Positions 16,413-25,189 are shown, counted from the first letter of the stretch. The stretch: DNA of 64,000 bases from Advenella sp048381675 (GCF_048381675.1 NZ_JBLWIS010000008.1:80404-144403), one strand, 5' to 3'. Made by a program: numbers and translations. Notes: generated from the sequence alone by a model not told the origin.

Positions 16413-17273
16413 ATGTCGACAAGAAAGCAACTCAGATCACTCGTCGAAGCGCGCCGAGGCATTATCGTTCCCGGTGCATTTAATGCCTTGTCGGCCAAAG
16501 TAATTGCCGATCTTGGCTTTCAGGCCATTTATGTGACGGGTGCGGGCGTGACCAATATGTGGTTTGGCATGCCCGACCAGGGATTCATGGGTTTACACGA
16601 AATTGCCGATCATACTGCCAGAATCCGTGACGCCGTAGATGTGCCACTGATTGTCGATGCCGACACGGGGTTTGGCAATGCCCTGAATGTTCGTCACACT
16701 GTGCGGGTTCTTGAACGTGCCGGTGCTGACTGCATTCAGTTGGAAGATCAGGTTGCGCCCAAGCGCTGCGGTCATTTCTCAGGCAAAGAGGTGATCTCCA
16801 CCGAAGAAGCGGTCAGCAAGATCAAGGCGGCGGTCGACGCACGTCAGGATCCTGATTTCTTGATTATGGCGCGTACTGATGCGGCAGCTACCCATGGTTT
16901 TGAGGCAGCGATCGAGCGTGCCCAGAAGTTCGCCGAAGCCGGTGCCGACATTCTGTTTGTGGAAGCCGTTACAGAAGCCGAGCAAGTGCGCGCGCTTCCC
17001 CAGCGTCTTGCCAAGCCGCAGTTGATGAACATGGTGATTGGTGGCCGTACGCCTATTTTCAATGCCGATCAGCTGGCCGAACTGGGCTTTGGCATCGTAC
17101 TGTATGCCAACGCGGCCTTGCAGGGCGCCGTTACCGGCATGCAGAAAGCCCTGACGGTGTTGCGTGACGAGAAGGAAGTGCAAGAGTCCAGCGGGTTGGT
17201 CGCGACGTTTGCCGAAAGGCAGCGCCTGGTGAGCAAGCCTGAATGGGACGAGCTGGAACGCCGCTATTCCTAA
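16413..17273 (+). CDS. prpB: 2-methylisocitrate lyase or close relative
   Basis: PrpB cleaves 2-methylisocitrate to pyruvate and succinate. The 286-residue protein is of the isocitrate lyase/PEP mutase superfamily, with VDADTGFGNALNV (metal-binding Asp pair) and the KRCGH active-site loop. The residues after KRCGH are FSGKEV, unlike the RPNK of E. coli PrpB, so a related C-C lyase such as 2,3-dimethylmalate lyase or oxaloacetate decarboxylase cannot be excluded from sequence alone. Position 36 nt after prpF, with its own AAGGA site, supports the methylcitrate role. Confidence 0.85.
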   Translation: MSTRKQLRSLVEARRGIIVPGAFNALSAKVIADLGFQAIYVTGAGVTNMWFGMPDQGFMGLHEIADHTARIRDAVDVPLIVDADTGFGNALNVRHTVRVLERAGADCIQLEDQVAPKRCGHFSGKEVISTEEAVSKIKAAVDARQDPDFLIMARTDAAATHGFEAAIERAQKFAEAGADILFVEAVTEAEQVRALPQRLAKPQLMNMVIGGRTPIFNADQLAELGFGIVLYANAALQGAVTGMQKALTVLRDEKEVQESSGLVATFAERQRLVSKPEWDELERRYS

Positions 17274-17342
17274 GTAAGACCTGGCTTGTTGTCCAGCGTC
17301 TTTTTGCGTTCTCTATAGCTTCTTTAAATAGCCGCCCTTAAT

Positions 17343-17367
17343 ATCGGCCACCTGTCTGGTGGCCGAT
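17343..17367. terminator. Hairpin downstream of prpB
   Basis: A perfect 10-bp stem (ATCGGCCACC / GGTGGCCGAT) with a 5-nt loop lies about 70 nt after the prpB stop, between convergent genes. No clear U-tract follows on either strand, so termination is inferred only. Confidence 0.5.
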
Positions 17368-17411
17368 TGGGGCGCGCTTCTCATCTCATATTCTTCGAGT
17401 CCCAAACTGCC

Positions 17412-18908
17412 TTATTCTCCAGCAAAGTTTGCATTGTCGTCCTGCCGCAGCATATTTGCCAACTTTTCAATATTTTCTTTGATTTCATCTGGATTATGGG
17501 CCGCATAACCAAACAAGACGGCCGCTTTTTGAGTACTGTGCTGACAATATCGGGATAATGGCTGAACAAATAACCCGGCTTCAGTACATTTTTTGATGAA
17601 TGCTTGTTCGGTCCAATTGTTTTTCAACCAGCAAACCAGATGAATTCCTGAGTCTGTGGGTTGAACGGTCAAGATGTCGGCAAGATGATTTTGAATTGCC
17701 TCAATCAACGCTTGTTGGCGTTCATAACAGGCTTTGCGAACTTTTCTCACATGCCGGGCGTAATGTCCTTCTTGAATGAATAAAGTCAAAGCGACCTGTT
17801 CCAGGTGTGAGCTACGTGTATCTGTATAGTATTTCGCTAAACTAAAGGCATTAATTAAATTCTCGGGAACCACCATAAATCCCAAGCGAAATTCAGGAAA
17901 CATCATTTTCGAAAAAGTGCCTGAATAAATGACCCGTTGTTGTTGGTCTAAGCCTTGCAATGCCTGAATGGGATGTGTTCGATAACGAAATTCACTATTA
18001 TAGTCATCTTCAAAAATCCATTTTTGCTGTTGAGCTGCCCAGTCTAACAACATGAAACGCCGAGATAAACTCAAGGTTCCACCCAGGGGAAATTGATGTG
18101 AGGGGGCCGTATAAATAAGTTTGCTCTTGGTATAATCTTGAATGATCTCCGGGATACGCATGCCCTCGTCATCACTGCTCACCGGATGTACGTCAACCCC
18201 AAAACTGCGGAATATATTGAGTGCTGAGTCATAACCCGGCTCATCCAAACAAACCTGATCTTGTGGTTTTAATAAAGTATAAGCGGCCAAATGAATCGCT
18301 TGCTGTATGCCATTTACAATAATGATTTGTTCTTCGTTACAGTTTATCCCCCGTGTGGAACGTACATAGTGACAAATGGCTTGACGCAAAGGTAAATAAC
18401 CGCGCGGATCATGCGATTCTCCTAATTGATGATACGATTTTCGCCAAGCGTGCGTTAATAATTTTCCCCAGAGTTGATGCGGAAATATATCAAGACAGCC
18501 AACCCCGACATGAAACATTTTTTCCCCCTGGCTGGGTAATGATTGTTTTTTCCATGCTGGCAATAAGCTTTCAAGGTAGGGGTTAATGTTTAATGGTTGC
18601 GGCTTGCTTTGTTTCGAGTGAGCTACATCTTGCTGAATCTGAATTAAATGATCGGGAATGGTTTCCACCACATAAGTTCCTGAACTGGATTTAGTGAGTA
18701 AATAACCTTCATCTAATAAACGATCAAAAGCTGCCAGTACAGAATTACGGGAAATAGACATCATTTCTGCTAATGCACGGCTTGAAGGCAATTTGATGCC
18801 TGAAGACAAGCGCCCATCCAGGATCGCATCACGCAAAGCATAATACAGTCCGTCCTTGATGTTTCCCTTGGGTAGGATCAAATGCGGGAAAGACGATGAC
18901 TTTGCCAT
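17412..18908 (-). CDS. MocR/PdxR-family transcriptional regulator
   Basis: This is a GntR-type winged helix fused to a fold-type I aminotransferase-like domain. Residues 12-80 form the HTH (LPSSRALAEMMSISRNSVLAA, wing ending SSGTYVV). The rest is an aminotransferase body with EDDYNSEFRY (300-309) and the PLP lysine in SGTFSKMMFP (K334). MocR proteins use PLP or an aminated ligand as effector, often to control vitamin B6, GABA or taurine genes. It is divergent from a GNAT gene 51 nt upstream, its likely target. By eye both are lower in GC than the flanking prp and thioredoxin genes. 498 residues is a normal length. Confidence 0.9.
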   Translation of the reverse strand: MAKSSSFPHLILPKGNIKDGLYYALRDAILDGRLSSGIKLPSSRALAEMMSISRNSVLAAFDRLLDEGYLLTKSSSGTYVVETIPDHLIQIQQDVAHSKQSKPQPLNINPYLESLLPAWKKQSLPSQGEKMFHVGVGCLDIFPHQLWGKLLTHAWRKSYHQLGESHDPRGYLPLRQAICHYVRSTRGINCNEEQIIIVNGIQQAIHLAAYTLLKPQDQVCLDEPGYDSALNIFRSFGVDVHPVSSDDEGMRIPEIIQDYTKSKLIYTAPSHQFPLGGTLSLSRRFMLLDWAAQQQKWIFEDDYNSEFRYRTHPIQALQGLDQQQRVIYSGTFSKMMFPEFRLGFMVVPENLINAFSLAKYYTDTRSSHLEQVALTLFIQEGHYARHVRKVRKACYERQQALIEAIQNHLADILTVQPTDSGIHLVCWLKNNWTEQAFIKKCTEAGLFVQPLSRYCQHSTQKAAVLFGYAAHNPDEIKENIEKLANMLRQDDNANFAGE

Positions 18909-19016
18909 AAAACTGGTACCTTAAAAAATATTAAAAGTGTATCTTATGAGGATACCATTATGGAATTAAACTCTAGACTCCCATTTACGAAAGACTCGAG
19001 ATCAAGGAGTAGAGTG
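18909..19016. promoter_or_regulatory. Divergent promoter region of mocR-like and GNAT genes
   Basis: This AT-rich spacer separates the MocR-like start from the GNAT start. GGTACC at about 18914 and the pair TATCTT...GGATA near 18941-18956 are candidate regulator contact words. Evidence is weak. Confidence 0.3.
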
Positions 19017-19472
19017 ATGCAAAATTTAGACGTGCAAATTGCCCCTGTGCAACAACAAGATTATTCCCAATGGCTTCCTTATTGGTTGGCGTATCAGGAT
19101 TTTTATAAAGTTTGTTTATCTAACACCGTAACAAAAACGGCATGGCAACGCTTTTTTGATGAGGCTGAACCGGTTTATTGTGCGATAGCTAAACAGGGCG
19201 AAAAGGTCTTGGGTTTTGTGCATTATGTTATTCATCGTTCTACTTGGGCAGAACAAAGCTTTTGTTATCTGGAAGACTTGTATGTATCGCCAGAAGCCCG
19301 TGGGCAGCACATTGGTAAACGCCTGATTGAATACGTCAAACAACAAGCAAACTCGCTGGATTGTGCTCGTTTATATTGGCATACGCAGGAAACTAATCAC
19401 ACCGCCCAAAAACTGTATGATTGGGTTGCCGAAAAACCTGGCGTCATTGAATATCGCATGTCATTAAAATAA
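19017..19472 (+). CDS. GNAT family N-acetyltransferase
   Basis: This is a 151-residue acetyltransferase of the Gcn5 superfamily. The acetyl-CoA binding motif A is visible (LEDLYVSPEARGQHIGKRLIEY, reading R/Q-x-x-G-x-G/K in the second half), followed by the C-terminal YDWVAEKPG motif. The frame is open from ATG 18960, but ATG 19017 is chosen because AAGGAG lies just before it. The substrate is unknown. It is divergent from the MocR-family gene, a pairing that suggests regulation by that protein. Codon usage is AT-richer than in neighbouring core genes. Confidence 0.88.
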   Translation: MQNLDVQIAPVQQQDYSQWLPYWLAYQDFYKVCLSNTVTKTAWQRFFDEAEPVYCAIAKQGEKVLGFVHYVIHRSTWAEQSFCYLEDLYVSPEARGQHIGKRLIEYVKQQANSLDCARLYWHTQETNHTAQKLYDWVAEKPGVIEYRMSLK

Positions 19473-19562
19473 CCAATGTATCTTTCCAAAGTATTCTTTA
19501 GATTAATGGGTTGGCAGACAGGTGTTCTTTTAATCAGATACTTTTTTTGATAAGGGTGAGTA

Positions 19563-20369
19563 GTGATTAGTATTGGTCCTTTTTCTGTCCAGCTTGTTTT
19601 ACTGGCAATTGTCCTGTTTCTTGCATGGGTGATAGCCCGGTTTCTGGCGTTACGCCCGAAAGACGATAAACGTAAGGCGGCAGGCGGTTTGCTGCTGGAT
19701 GCGGTTTTTTGGGGGATTGTTGCTGCCCGGCTAGTGCACATTTTTCAGTGGCGGGACGAATACTTGCAAAAACCGTTGTCGATCATTGCCATCAGTGATG
19801 GGGGGTATTTGTGGTGGGCGGGTTTGCTGGTCGCTATTATGTACGTTTTGTGGCGTACCCGAAAAATCCCGCTCCTGCGTCAGCCAGTCTTGATAGGCAT
19901 GGTGGCTGGCATGTTGATATGGCTGGTAGCAGGTAATGCCCTTAGCATGATGCAGCGTTCATCAATAGATTTTCCAGATGTGCAATTGGCAACACTCGAT
20001 CAACAGCCGGTTTCTTTAAGTGCATATCGCGGGAAGCCGGTTGTGCTGAATTTGTGGGCCAGCTGGTGTCCGCCATGCCGTCGTGAAATGCCTGCCTTTG
20101 AGCAGGCCCAGGAACAATTTCCTGATATTGCGTTTGTCATGATCAATCAGGGTGAAAGCCTGAAAAATGTTCAGGGTTTTCTTCAGGCAGAGCAATTGAT
20201 GTTAAACAATGTTTTGCTGGATCCGGTTTCTAGGGTGATGCATCAGGTGCGGGCAAGGGGCTTGCCAACAACCCTGTTTTTTGATGCACAGAGGCAGTTG
20301 CAGGGTGTGCATATGGGTGAAATAACAGCGGCTGGCCTGAAAAGCAAAATAGCTCTGTACTTTGATTGA
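19563..20369 (+). CDS. TlpA-like thioredoxin with an N-terminal half-Lgt membrane domain
   Basis: The C-terminal 140 residues are a TlpA/ResA-type periplasmic thioredoxin domain with active site WCPPC (168-172) and LPTTLFFD near the end. The N-terminal 130 residues are hydrophobic and align with the first half of prolipoprotein diacylglyceryl transferase, the real lgt being at 58.6 kb in this window. Shared features are SIGP at 3-6, ARL near 55-57, YL-x2-PL at 68-72 and DGG at 79-81. The Lgt catalytic His is replaced by Trp (LWWAGLL), and the GRxGNFxNxE half is missing. The start is GTG after AAGGGTG. It probably reduces disulfides, for example during cytochrome c or envelope protein maturation. 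Confidence 0.85.
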   Translation: MISIGPFSVQLVLLAIVLFLAWVIARFLALRPKDDKRKAAGGLLLDAVFWGIVAARLVHIFQWRDEYLQKPLSIIAISDGGYLWWAGLLVAIMYVLWRTRKIPLLRQPVLIGMVAGMLIWLVAGNALSMMQRSSIDFPDVQLATLDQQPVSLSAYRGKPVVLNLWASWCPPCRREMPAFEQAQEQFPDIAFVMINQGESLKNVQGFLQAEQLMLNNVLLDPVSRVMHQVRARGLPTTLFFDAQRQLQGVHMGEITAAGLKSKIALYFD

Positions 20370-20454
20370 GTTTTTGATTGTGGTTCAGTATTTGGGAATA
20401 TAGCTGCCGTATTAAATGCCGGGTGCAGCCAGACAGGCGGAATTTGTAGTCTAG

Positions 20455-20805
20455 CTAAAGATCTTGGTCATCATCCAGATGAAATTTATGAATAATACGG
20501 TGAGCCAGTGGCGCCAGAATGAGACCCAGCGTTCCTATAAAAACCAATCCGACAAACATGCTGTAGAGCGCAAAGAATACCTTTCCAGCAACGCTTTCGG
20601 GCACAATGTACGGACCTAAGCCGCCAATAATAAGGGCCGTGTTAAGCAAGGCATCATGCCAGTTTATTGGCTCCAGTATAAGATGGGCTATCACGCCAAT
20701 GGCCATCGTGACCACCATGACAATAAGCGCATAAAAAACATGGGCAAGCAGGCGATATCTGAAATGTCGTGCCGGTAATAAGGGTTGTTTTTTTGATTCG
20801 TACAT
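20455..20805 (-). CDS. Small membrane protein resembling a two-helix ion-channel pore module
   Basis: A 116-residue protein is predicted from ATG 20805; an open frame extends upstream to 20919 but adds a non-conserved-looking stretch. A basic N-terminus (ARHFRYRLL) leads into one membrane helix (about 20-43). A short re-entrant-like segment (NWHDALLNTALIIGGLGPY, 48-66) and a second helix (72-100) follow, with an acidic tail ending DDDQDL. The topology helix-pore loop-helix resembles potassium-channel pore domains, but the filter TxGYG is replaced by GGLGP. The function is unknown. Confidence 0.65.
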   Translation of the reverse strand: MYESKKQPLLPARHFRYRLLAHVFYALIVMVVTMAIGVIAHLILEPINWHDALLNTALIIGGLGPYIVPESVAGKVFFALYSMFVGLVFIGTLGLILAPLAHRIIHKFHLDDDQDL

Positions 20806-21165
20806 TATGCTGAAACCATAGAAGACAAGCGTTTTGCTCATTTCATTCGGGCTTGTAATGGCTGTGATCTTACTGATCGTACCTGAATCTGTCAAACCAT
20901 CGCACCATGACGGCCTCATGAATGTTCCGATGCCAGCTGTAGGGAAAGACAGGCTCTGTTACGATAAATATTATGTAATTTAAATAGGTCTCATTAAATT
21001 ATTTTTTTATAACTGTATGATTTTATTTAAAAAAATAATAATTTTGTCGGGAACGCATGGGAGCCGGGATCAATCTAACAAAGTGGCTGATTGTATATTA
21101 AACAAATAGTTAATCAATGATCAGCCATCAAGCTTCAGTTCTTGTAACTATATGGAGTTACGGTC
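20806..21165. other. AT-rich gap without gene
   Basis: These are 360 nt between the channel-like gene and the small secreted protein gene. No open frame, tRNA or clear hairpin was found. The last 60 nt hold the GGAG ribosome site of the following gene, and runs of A/T around 20985-21060 probably include its promoter. Confidence 0.5.
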
Positions 21166-21426
21166 ATGAAAAACTTTGTTAAAGTAATGCTACTCGCATC
21201 AAGCATGGTTGCAGGTGTGGCATATGCTGATGGGTTTAGGGAGTCTGATTATCCATTTGTTCCGAATGCGGTCAGCCCTTCTATAGGGCAAAAAGTTGAA
21301 CAGATCAGCCTGACCGATTCCGACTATCCCAGGATTTTTATTAACAGCGGAGTCGCCCGTGAAGTCGTTATGCAGGAATTGGTTGATTATAATAAGGTTA
21401 ACCCATATTCATTCTATTCTTACTAG
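21166..21426 (+). CDS. Small secreted protein, paralogue of 56141-56401
   Basis: The product is 86 residues with a cleavable signal peptide (1-21, ending AYA before DGF). The mature part has SDYPFVPNA (27-35), GQKVEQ (41-46) and a C-terminal REVVMQELVDYN segment (65-76). A gene of exactly the same length 35 kb away aligns without gaps at 43 of 86 positions. The RExVxQELVxYN tail resembles the DUF4148 repeat of Burkholderiales exported proteins, but I do not assign a function. It stands alone, with its own GGAG site and a long upstream AT-rich region. Confidence 0.8.
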   Translation: MKNFVKVMLLASSMVAGVAYADGFRESDYPFVPNAVSPSIGQKVEQISLTDSDYPRIFINSGVAREVVMQELVDYNKVNPYSFYSY

Positions 21427-21657
21427 TGCTCAGGTCAGTCAGGTTCATGCTTGTTTCTGATAATAATTCCGACTGACCATGTTGCCGAATTCGAGAAGTT
21501 CAGGGTCTTGCAAGGTGTTGGCAGGGTGAGTTTCTCGATTTCGGTATTTTATATTTGCAGAAATGGTAGTCTAGTTGTATCGGTCAGGTGTATTGGATGC
21601 CTTCAAGGCTTTCAAAACCGGGCCTTTTTTTCTAAATATTTGAATGGAATTTAATCA
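21427..21657. other. Gap without recognised gene
   Basis: These 231 nt lie before the old yellow enzyme gene. A short open frame here lacks a ribosome site and has no recognisable composition. No convincing terminator was seen. Confidence 0.4.
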
Positions 21658-22776
21658 ATGAGCGATCTTTTCTCGGGCTATGATTTGGCCGGATTGCATA
21701 TGAATAATCGTATTGTGATGGCACCCATGACGCGCTCCAGAGCCGTCAATACGGTTGCCGATGAGCAAACCGCCCTTTATTACCAGCAAAGAGCCAGTGC
21801 TGGGCTTATTATTACCGAGGGTTCACAAATTTCCCGTCAGGGTGTGGGGTATTTGTTTACGCCAGGCATGCATAGCGCTGAGCAAATTGAGGGTTGGAAG
21901 AAAGTCACGGGTGCGGTGCATGAGAAAGGTGGAAAAATTTTCAGTCAGCTTTGGCATGTAGGACGCATCTCTCATGTTACTTTGCAGGAAAATGGCGCTG
22001 CCCCGGTTGGGGTAAGCAATAAAACGGCAGAAAATACCACTGCGTTTGCTTATGATGAAAATGGCAACCCTGCCAGGATTCAGGCCAGCCAGCCTCGTGC
22101 CTTGTCTACCGAAGAGGTAAAGGGGGTGGTTCAGGATTTTGCCAAGGCAGCGGTCAATGCCCGTGAAGCCGGTTTTGACGGGGTGGAAATTCATGGTGCC
22201 AATGGATATTTGATCGAACAATTCATTAATGCAGGCATCAATACCCGCGATGACCGATATGGTGCCGCTACTGTTGAGGGCCGTTTGGCTTTTGTGCTGG
22301 AAGTGGTTGATGCGGTAGTGGCCAAAATTGGGAGCCAGCGTGTAGGTATTCGCCTGGCACCGTTTAACCGGATTTTTGATATGCCCGCCTTCGAAGGCGA
22401 AGCGCAAACCTGGCTTGAGCTGGCCCGTCAGTTGTCTGTCAGAAAGTTGGCCTATGTTCATATCAGCAACCGCAAGGCCATTCTTAATAATACAAATGGC
22501 AAGACATTTCTTGAGCAGTTCAGGAAAGCCTATAGCGGTACTTTGATTTTGGCGGGTGAATATACCAAGCCAGAAGCAGAAAGGGACTTGAAGGAAGGCC
22601 TGACTGATCTGGTTGCTTTTGGTCGTCCATTCATCTCCAATCCTGACTTGGTAGAGCGGTTGAAAAACGATTGGCCCCTGACGTCTTTTGATCCTGCCAC
22701 TTTTTATGTGGGCGGTCAGGAAGGTTATACCAATTACACGGGTTATGAGGAAATTGCTGATCAGGCTGCCAATTGA
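21658..22776 (+). CDS. Alkene reductase, old yellow enzyme family
   Basis: This is an FMN-dependent ene-reductase that reduces activated C=C bonds (enones, maleimides) or nitro-esters with NAD(P)H. The 372-residue TIM-barrel protein shows APMTRSRAV near the N-terminus, QLWHVGRISH, GFDGVEIHGANGYLIEQF and DLVAFGRPFISNPDL, all hallmark OYE segments. The usual catalytic-site sequence N-x-R-x-D is seen as NAGINTRDDRYG. It resembles NemA/XenA-type proteins. No regulator is adjacent, and the physiological substrate is unknown. Confidence 0.93.
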   Translation: MSDLFSGYDLAGLHMNNRIVMAPMTRSRAVNTVADEQTALYYQQRASAGLIITEGSQISRQGVGYLFTPGMHSAEQIEGWKKVTGAVHEKGGKIFSQLWHVGRISHVTLQENGAAPVGVSNKTAENTTAFAYDENGNPARIQASQPRALSTEEVKGVVQDFAKAAVNAREAGFDGVEIHGANGYLIEQFINAGINTRDDRYGAATVEGRLAFVLEVVDAVVAKIGSQRVGIRLAPFNRIFDMPAFEGEAQTWLELARQLSVRKLAYVHISNRKAILNNTNGKTFLEQFRKAYSGTLILAGEYTKPEAERDLKEGLTDLVAFGRPFISNPDLVERLKNDWPLTSFDPATFYVGGQEGYTNYTGYEEIADQAAN

Positions 22777-22914
22777 AGTCTGAAAGTGACAGGCGTTCTG
22801 TTCTGTATTGATGGAACGCTTGTTTGAATGATGGGCATAGGTTTCACACTTGCTATTGCCGGAACATTGAACGGTAAGGCTGGCGTTTTTAATAATAAAT
22901 TGACAGGTTCTTGT

Positions 22915-23328
22915 ATGAAAAAATCTTTAATTACATTCGCTATTGGTACTTTGACTTTGCTAGGCAGCAGTGCTGTCATGGCACAAGCGGTTGCAGTTGA
23001 TACCTTGTCAAACGGTGTCAGGGTTGAGCACACCAAATTGGGTGCTGGTGCCAGTCCTAAACCCAGTGATACTGTTAAGGTTCATTACCGTGGCACCCTG
23101 CTTGATGGCACTGAATTTGATTCTTCCTACAAACGCAACGAACCCATTTCGTTTCCCTTAAGCCGTGTTATCCCCTGTTGGACAGAAGGTTTGCAAAAAA
23201 TGAAAGAGGGTGGTTCTGCGGTATTGTTTTGTCCTTCACGTTCGGCCTATGGCGAGCGTGGCGCCGGAAATGTCATTCCTCCGAACAGCGATTTGAAATT
23301 TGAAGTCGAGTTGCTTAAGGTTAATTAA
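22915..23328 (+). CDS. FKBP-type peptidyl-prolyl isomerase, exported
   Basis: This 137-residue protein has a signal peptide (about 1-23, ending VMAQA) followed by one FKBP domain. Visible family segments are VKVHYRGTLLDGTEFDSSY, FPLSRVIPCWTEGLQKM and the C-terminal IPPNSDLKFEVELL. It should catalyse proline isomerisation in periplasmic protein folding. The frame is open from 22828, but the methionine at 22915 gives the proper signal sequence. It lacks the N-terminal dimerisation domain of FkpA, so it is a minimal FKBP. Confidence 0.92.
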   Translation: MKKSLITFAIGTLTLLGSSAVMAQAVAVDTLSNGVRVEHTKLGAGASPKPSDTVKVHYRGTLLDGTEFDSSYKRNEPISFPLSRVIPCWTEGLQKMKEGGSAVLFCPSRSAYGERGAGNVIPPNSDLKFEVELLKVN

Positions 23329-23402
23329 GTTCGCTATAGAAAAGCATGTTTTGGCAAGACTGTTTACGTTAAGCGTAAAGACACAGCAACTAAGTCGGGA
23401 TG

Positions 23403-23945
23403 TTAACGGATAAAGCGCTTCAGCACGTCCCGGAACAGGGGCGTGTTGGCTTCTTCCAGCCATTCGAAGGCCACCATTTCGCGTGATACGATTTCTGCAC
23501 CATTTTGTTGCAGGCGTTGCAGGGCCAGTGCTTTATCCCGTGGATGACGAGAGCCAACCGCTTCATCCACAATAAAAACCTCGCGGCCGGTAGCCAGCAG
23601 ATCCAGGGCGGTTTGCTGCACGCAGACATGCGCTTCGGTGCCAACAATAACCCATTGTCTGCGTTCGGAAAAAGGCATGTTTAGCAAATTTTCACCAATA
23701 ACCGCTGAAAAATGGATTTTTTCCGATATCAGCTGTTCGGGTATGCGCGAAAGCAAGTTCGCGTCGGTGTGACCCAAACCTTTGGGGTACTGTTCTGTTG
23801 CTAGAACAGGTATGCCAATGGCTTGGGCAACATCTACCATCCAGATGGCCTGGTTAAGTACTTCCTGGCCTTGATTAATTGCGGGCAACATGCGGCTTTG
23901 AATATCAATAACCAATAATAATGATTCTGACGCCTTGATTCGCAT
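23403..23945 (-). CDS. Isochorismatase-like cysteine hydrolase
   Basis: This 180-residue member of the isochorismatase-like family shows the expected Asp-Lys-Cys triad: D14 in VIDIQSRM, a lysine near K76, and C108 in VGTEAHVCVQQT. It is closest in layout to the YcaC group of hydrolases of unknown substrate (DLLATGREVFIVDEAVGSR). It is 59 nt from ilvE on the same strand and downstream of it, so co-transcription is possible. The substrate cannot be read from the sequence. Confidence 0.88.
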   Translation of the reverse strand: MRIKASESLLLVIDIQSRMLPAINQGQEVLNQAIWMVDVAQAIGIPVLATEQYPKGLGHTDANLLSRIPEQLISEKIHFSAVIGENLLNMPFSERRQWVIVGTEAHVCVQQTALDLLATGREVFIVDEAVGSRHPRDKALALQRLQQNGAEIVSREMVAFEWLEEANTPLFRDVLKRFIR

Positions 23946-24004
23946 GAGATCTCCTTGATAAAAGGGGCCCGCTTTTCATTCCGGACGGGTATTGCAGCAT
24001 TACC

Positions 24005-25108
24005 TTATGCCAGGCGGGTTAGCCAGCCATGGGTATCTTCTTCCAAGCCATATTGAATGCCGGTTAATTTATTGCGTAAGGCAACGGTTACTTTTCCGGC
24101 TGGGGCGTTTTCATCACCAATAATGAAATCTTTGCTTTTCAGGGCGCAGATGGGGGCGATAACAGCAGCAGTGCCGCAAGCGAATGCCTCGGTAATTTCA
24201 CCCGAATTGATGCCATCACGCCATTCTTGCAAGGCCACCTTGCGTTCTTCCACTTTCAGGCCCATGTCTTCGGCTAGCTGAATCAGGCTGGCACGGGTAA
24301 TGCCTTTAAGAATGCTGCCGGAGGGTTTGGGGGTGATAAGCGTACCGTCTTTGCGGACCAGGAAGATATTCATGCCGCCCAGTTCTTCAAGGTAAGTGTG
24401 CTCTTCGGCGTCCAGGAACAGTACCTGTGAGCAATTATTGGCATAGGCTTCCTGTTGTGGCAACAAAGAAGCAGCATAGTTACCACCGCATTTGGCCTCT
24501 CCGGTACCGCCTTTGCCAGCACGTGAAAATTCGGAGGCTAGCCAGATGGAAATAGGTTGCATGCCCTTGGCAAAATAAGAGCCGGCAGGGCTGACAATTA
24601 CATGATAAGCGGCGCGTTCTGCAGAGCGAACACCCAGGAAGCTTTCATTGGCAATCATGAACGGGCGGATATAGGCACTGGTTTCAGGGGCACTGGGCAC
24701 CCAGGCTTTGTCGACGCTAATCAGTTGTTTCAGGGACTCAATGAACAAATCTACAGGAAGTTCGGGCAGTGCCAGGCGGCGCGCAGACAATTGAAAGCGT
24801 TCTGCATTTGCTTCAGGGCGGAAAGTCCAGACTGAACCATCTGCATGACGATAGGCTTTCAGGCCCTCAAAGATTTCTTGGGCATAGTGCAGGACCGAAG
24901 CGGCCGGATCCAGTTGTAAAGGGCCATAGGGAACAACGCGTGCATCGTGCCAGCCTTGTTCGCGACTCCAGTCAATGGTGGCCATATGATCGGTGAAGTA
25001 CTTGCCAAAACCTGGATTTTGCAAGATGGCATTGCGCTCTGCCTCGGGTAATGGATTGGGATTGCGGTTAATTGTAAATTCAACTTGATTAGCAGACGTA
25101 GTGTTCAT
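24005..25108 (-). CDS. ilvE: Branched-chain amino acid aminotransferase
   Basis: This class IV PLP aminotransferase catalyses the last step of Leu/Ile/Val synthesis and the first of their breakdown. From ATG 25108 the product is 367 residues, matching the longer BCAT type; the frame is open 81 nt further upstream without a good ribosome site. Visible motifs are YAQEIFEGLKAYR, RPFMIANE, GTGEAKCGGNYAASLL and FLDAEEHTYLEELGGMN, the last preceding the C-terminal SILKGITRASLIQLA. It lies alone upstream of the isochorismatase-like gene. Confidence 0.95.
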   Translation of the reverse strand: MNTTSANQVEFTINRNPNPLPEAERNAILQNPGFGKYFTDHMATIDWSREQGWHDARVVPYGPLQLDPAASVLHYAQEIFEGLKAYRHADGSVWTFRPEANAERFQLSARRLALPELPVDLFIESLKQLISVDKAWVPSAPETSAYIRPFMIANESFLGVRSAERAAYHVIVSPAGSYFAKGMQPISIWLASEFSRAGKGGTGEAKCGGNYAASLLPQQEAYANNCSQVLFLDAEEHTYLEELGGMNIFLVRKDGTLITPKPSGSILKGITRASLIQLAEDMGLKVEERKVALQEWRDGINSGEITEAFACGTAAVIAPICALKSKDFIIGDENAPAGKVTVALRNKLTGIQYGLEEDTHGWLTRLA

Positions 25109-25189
25109 GATGAATGAGGCTTTGTATAAATGGGTCAAGTGGCAGTATAGGTGCTTGCCGTGTATATGACAAAATGATAACAAATTCAA

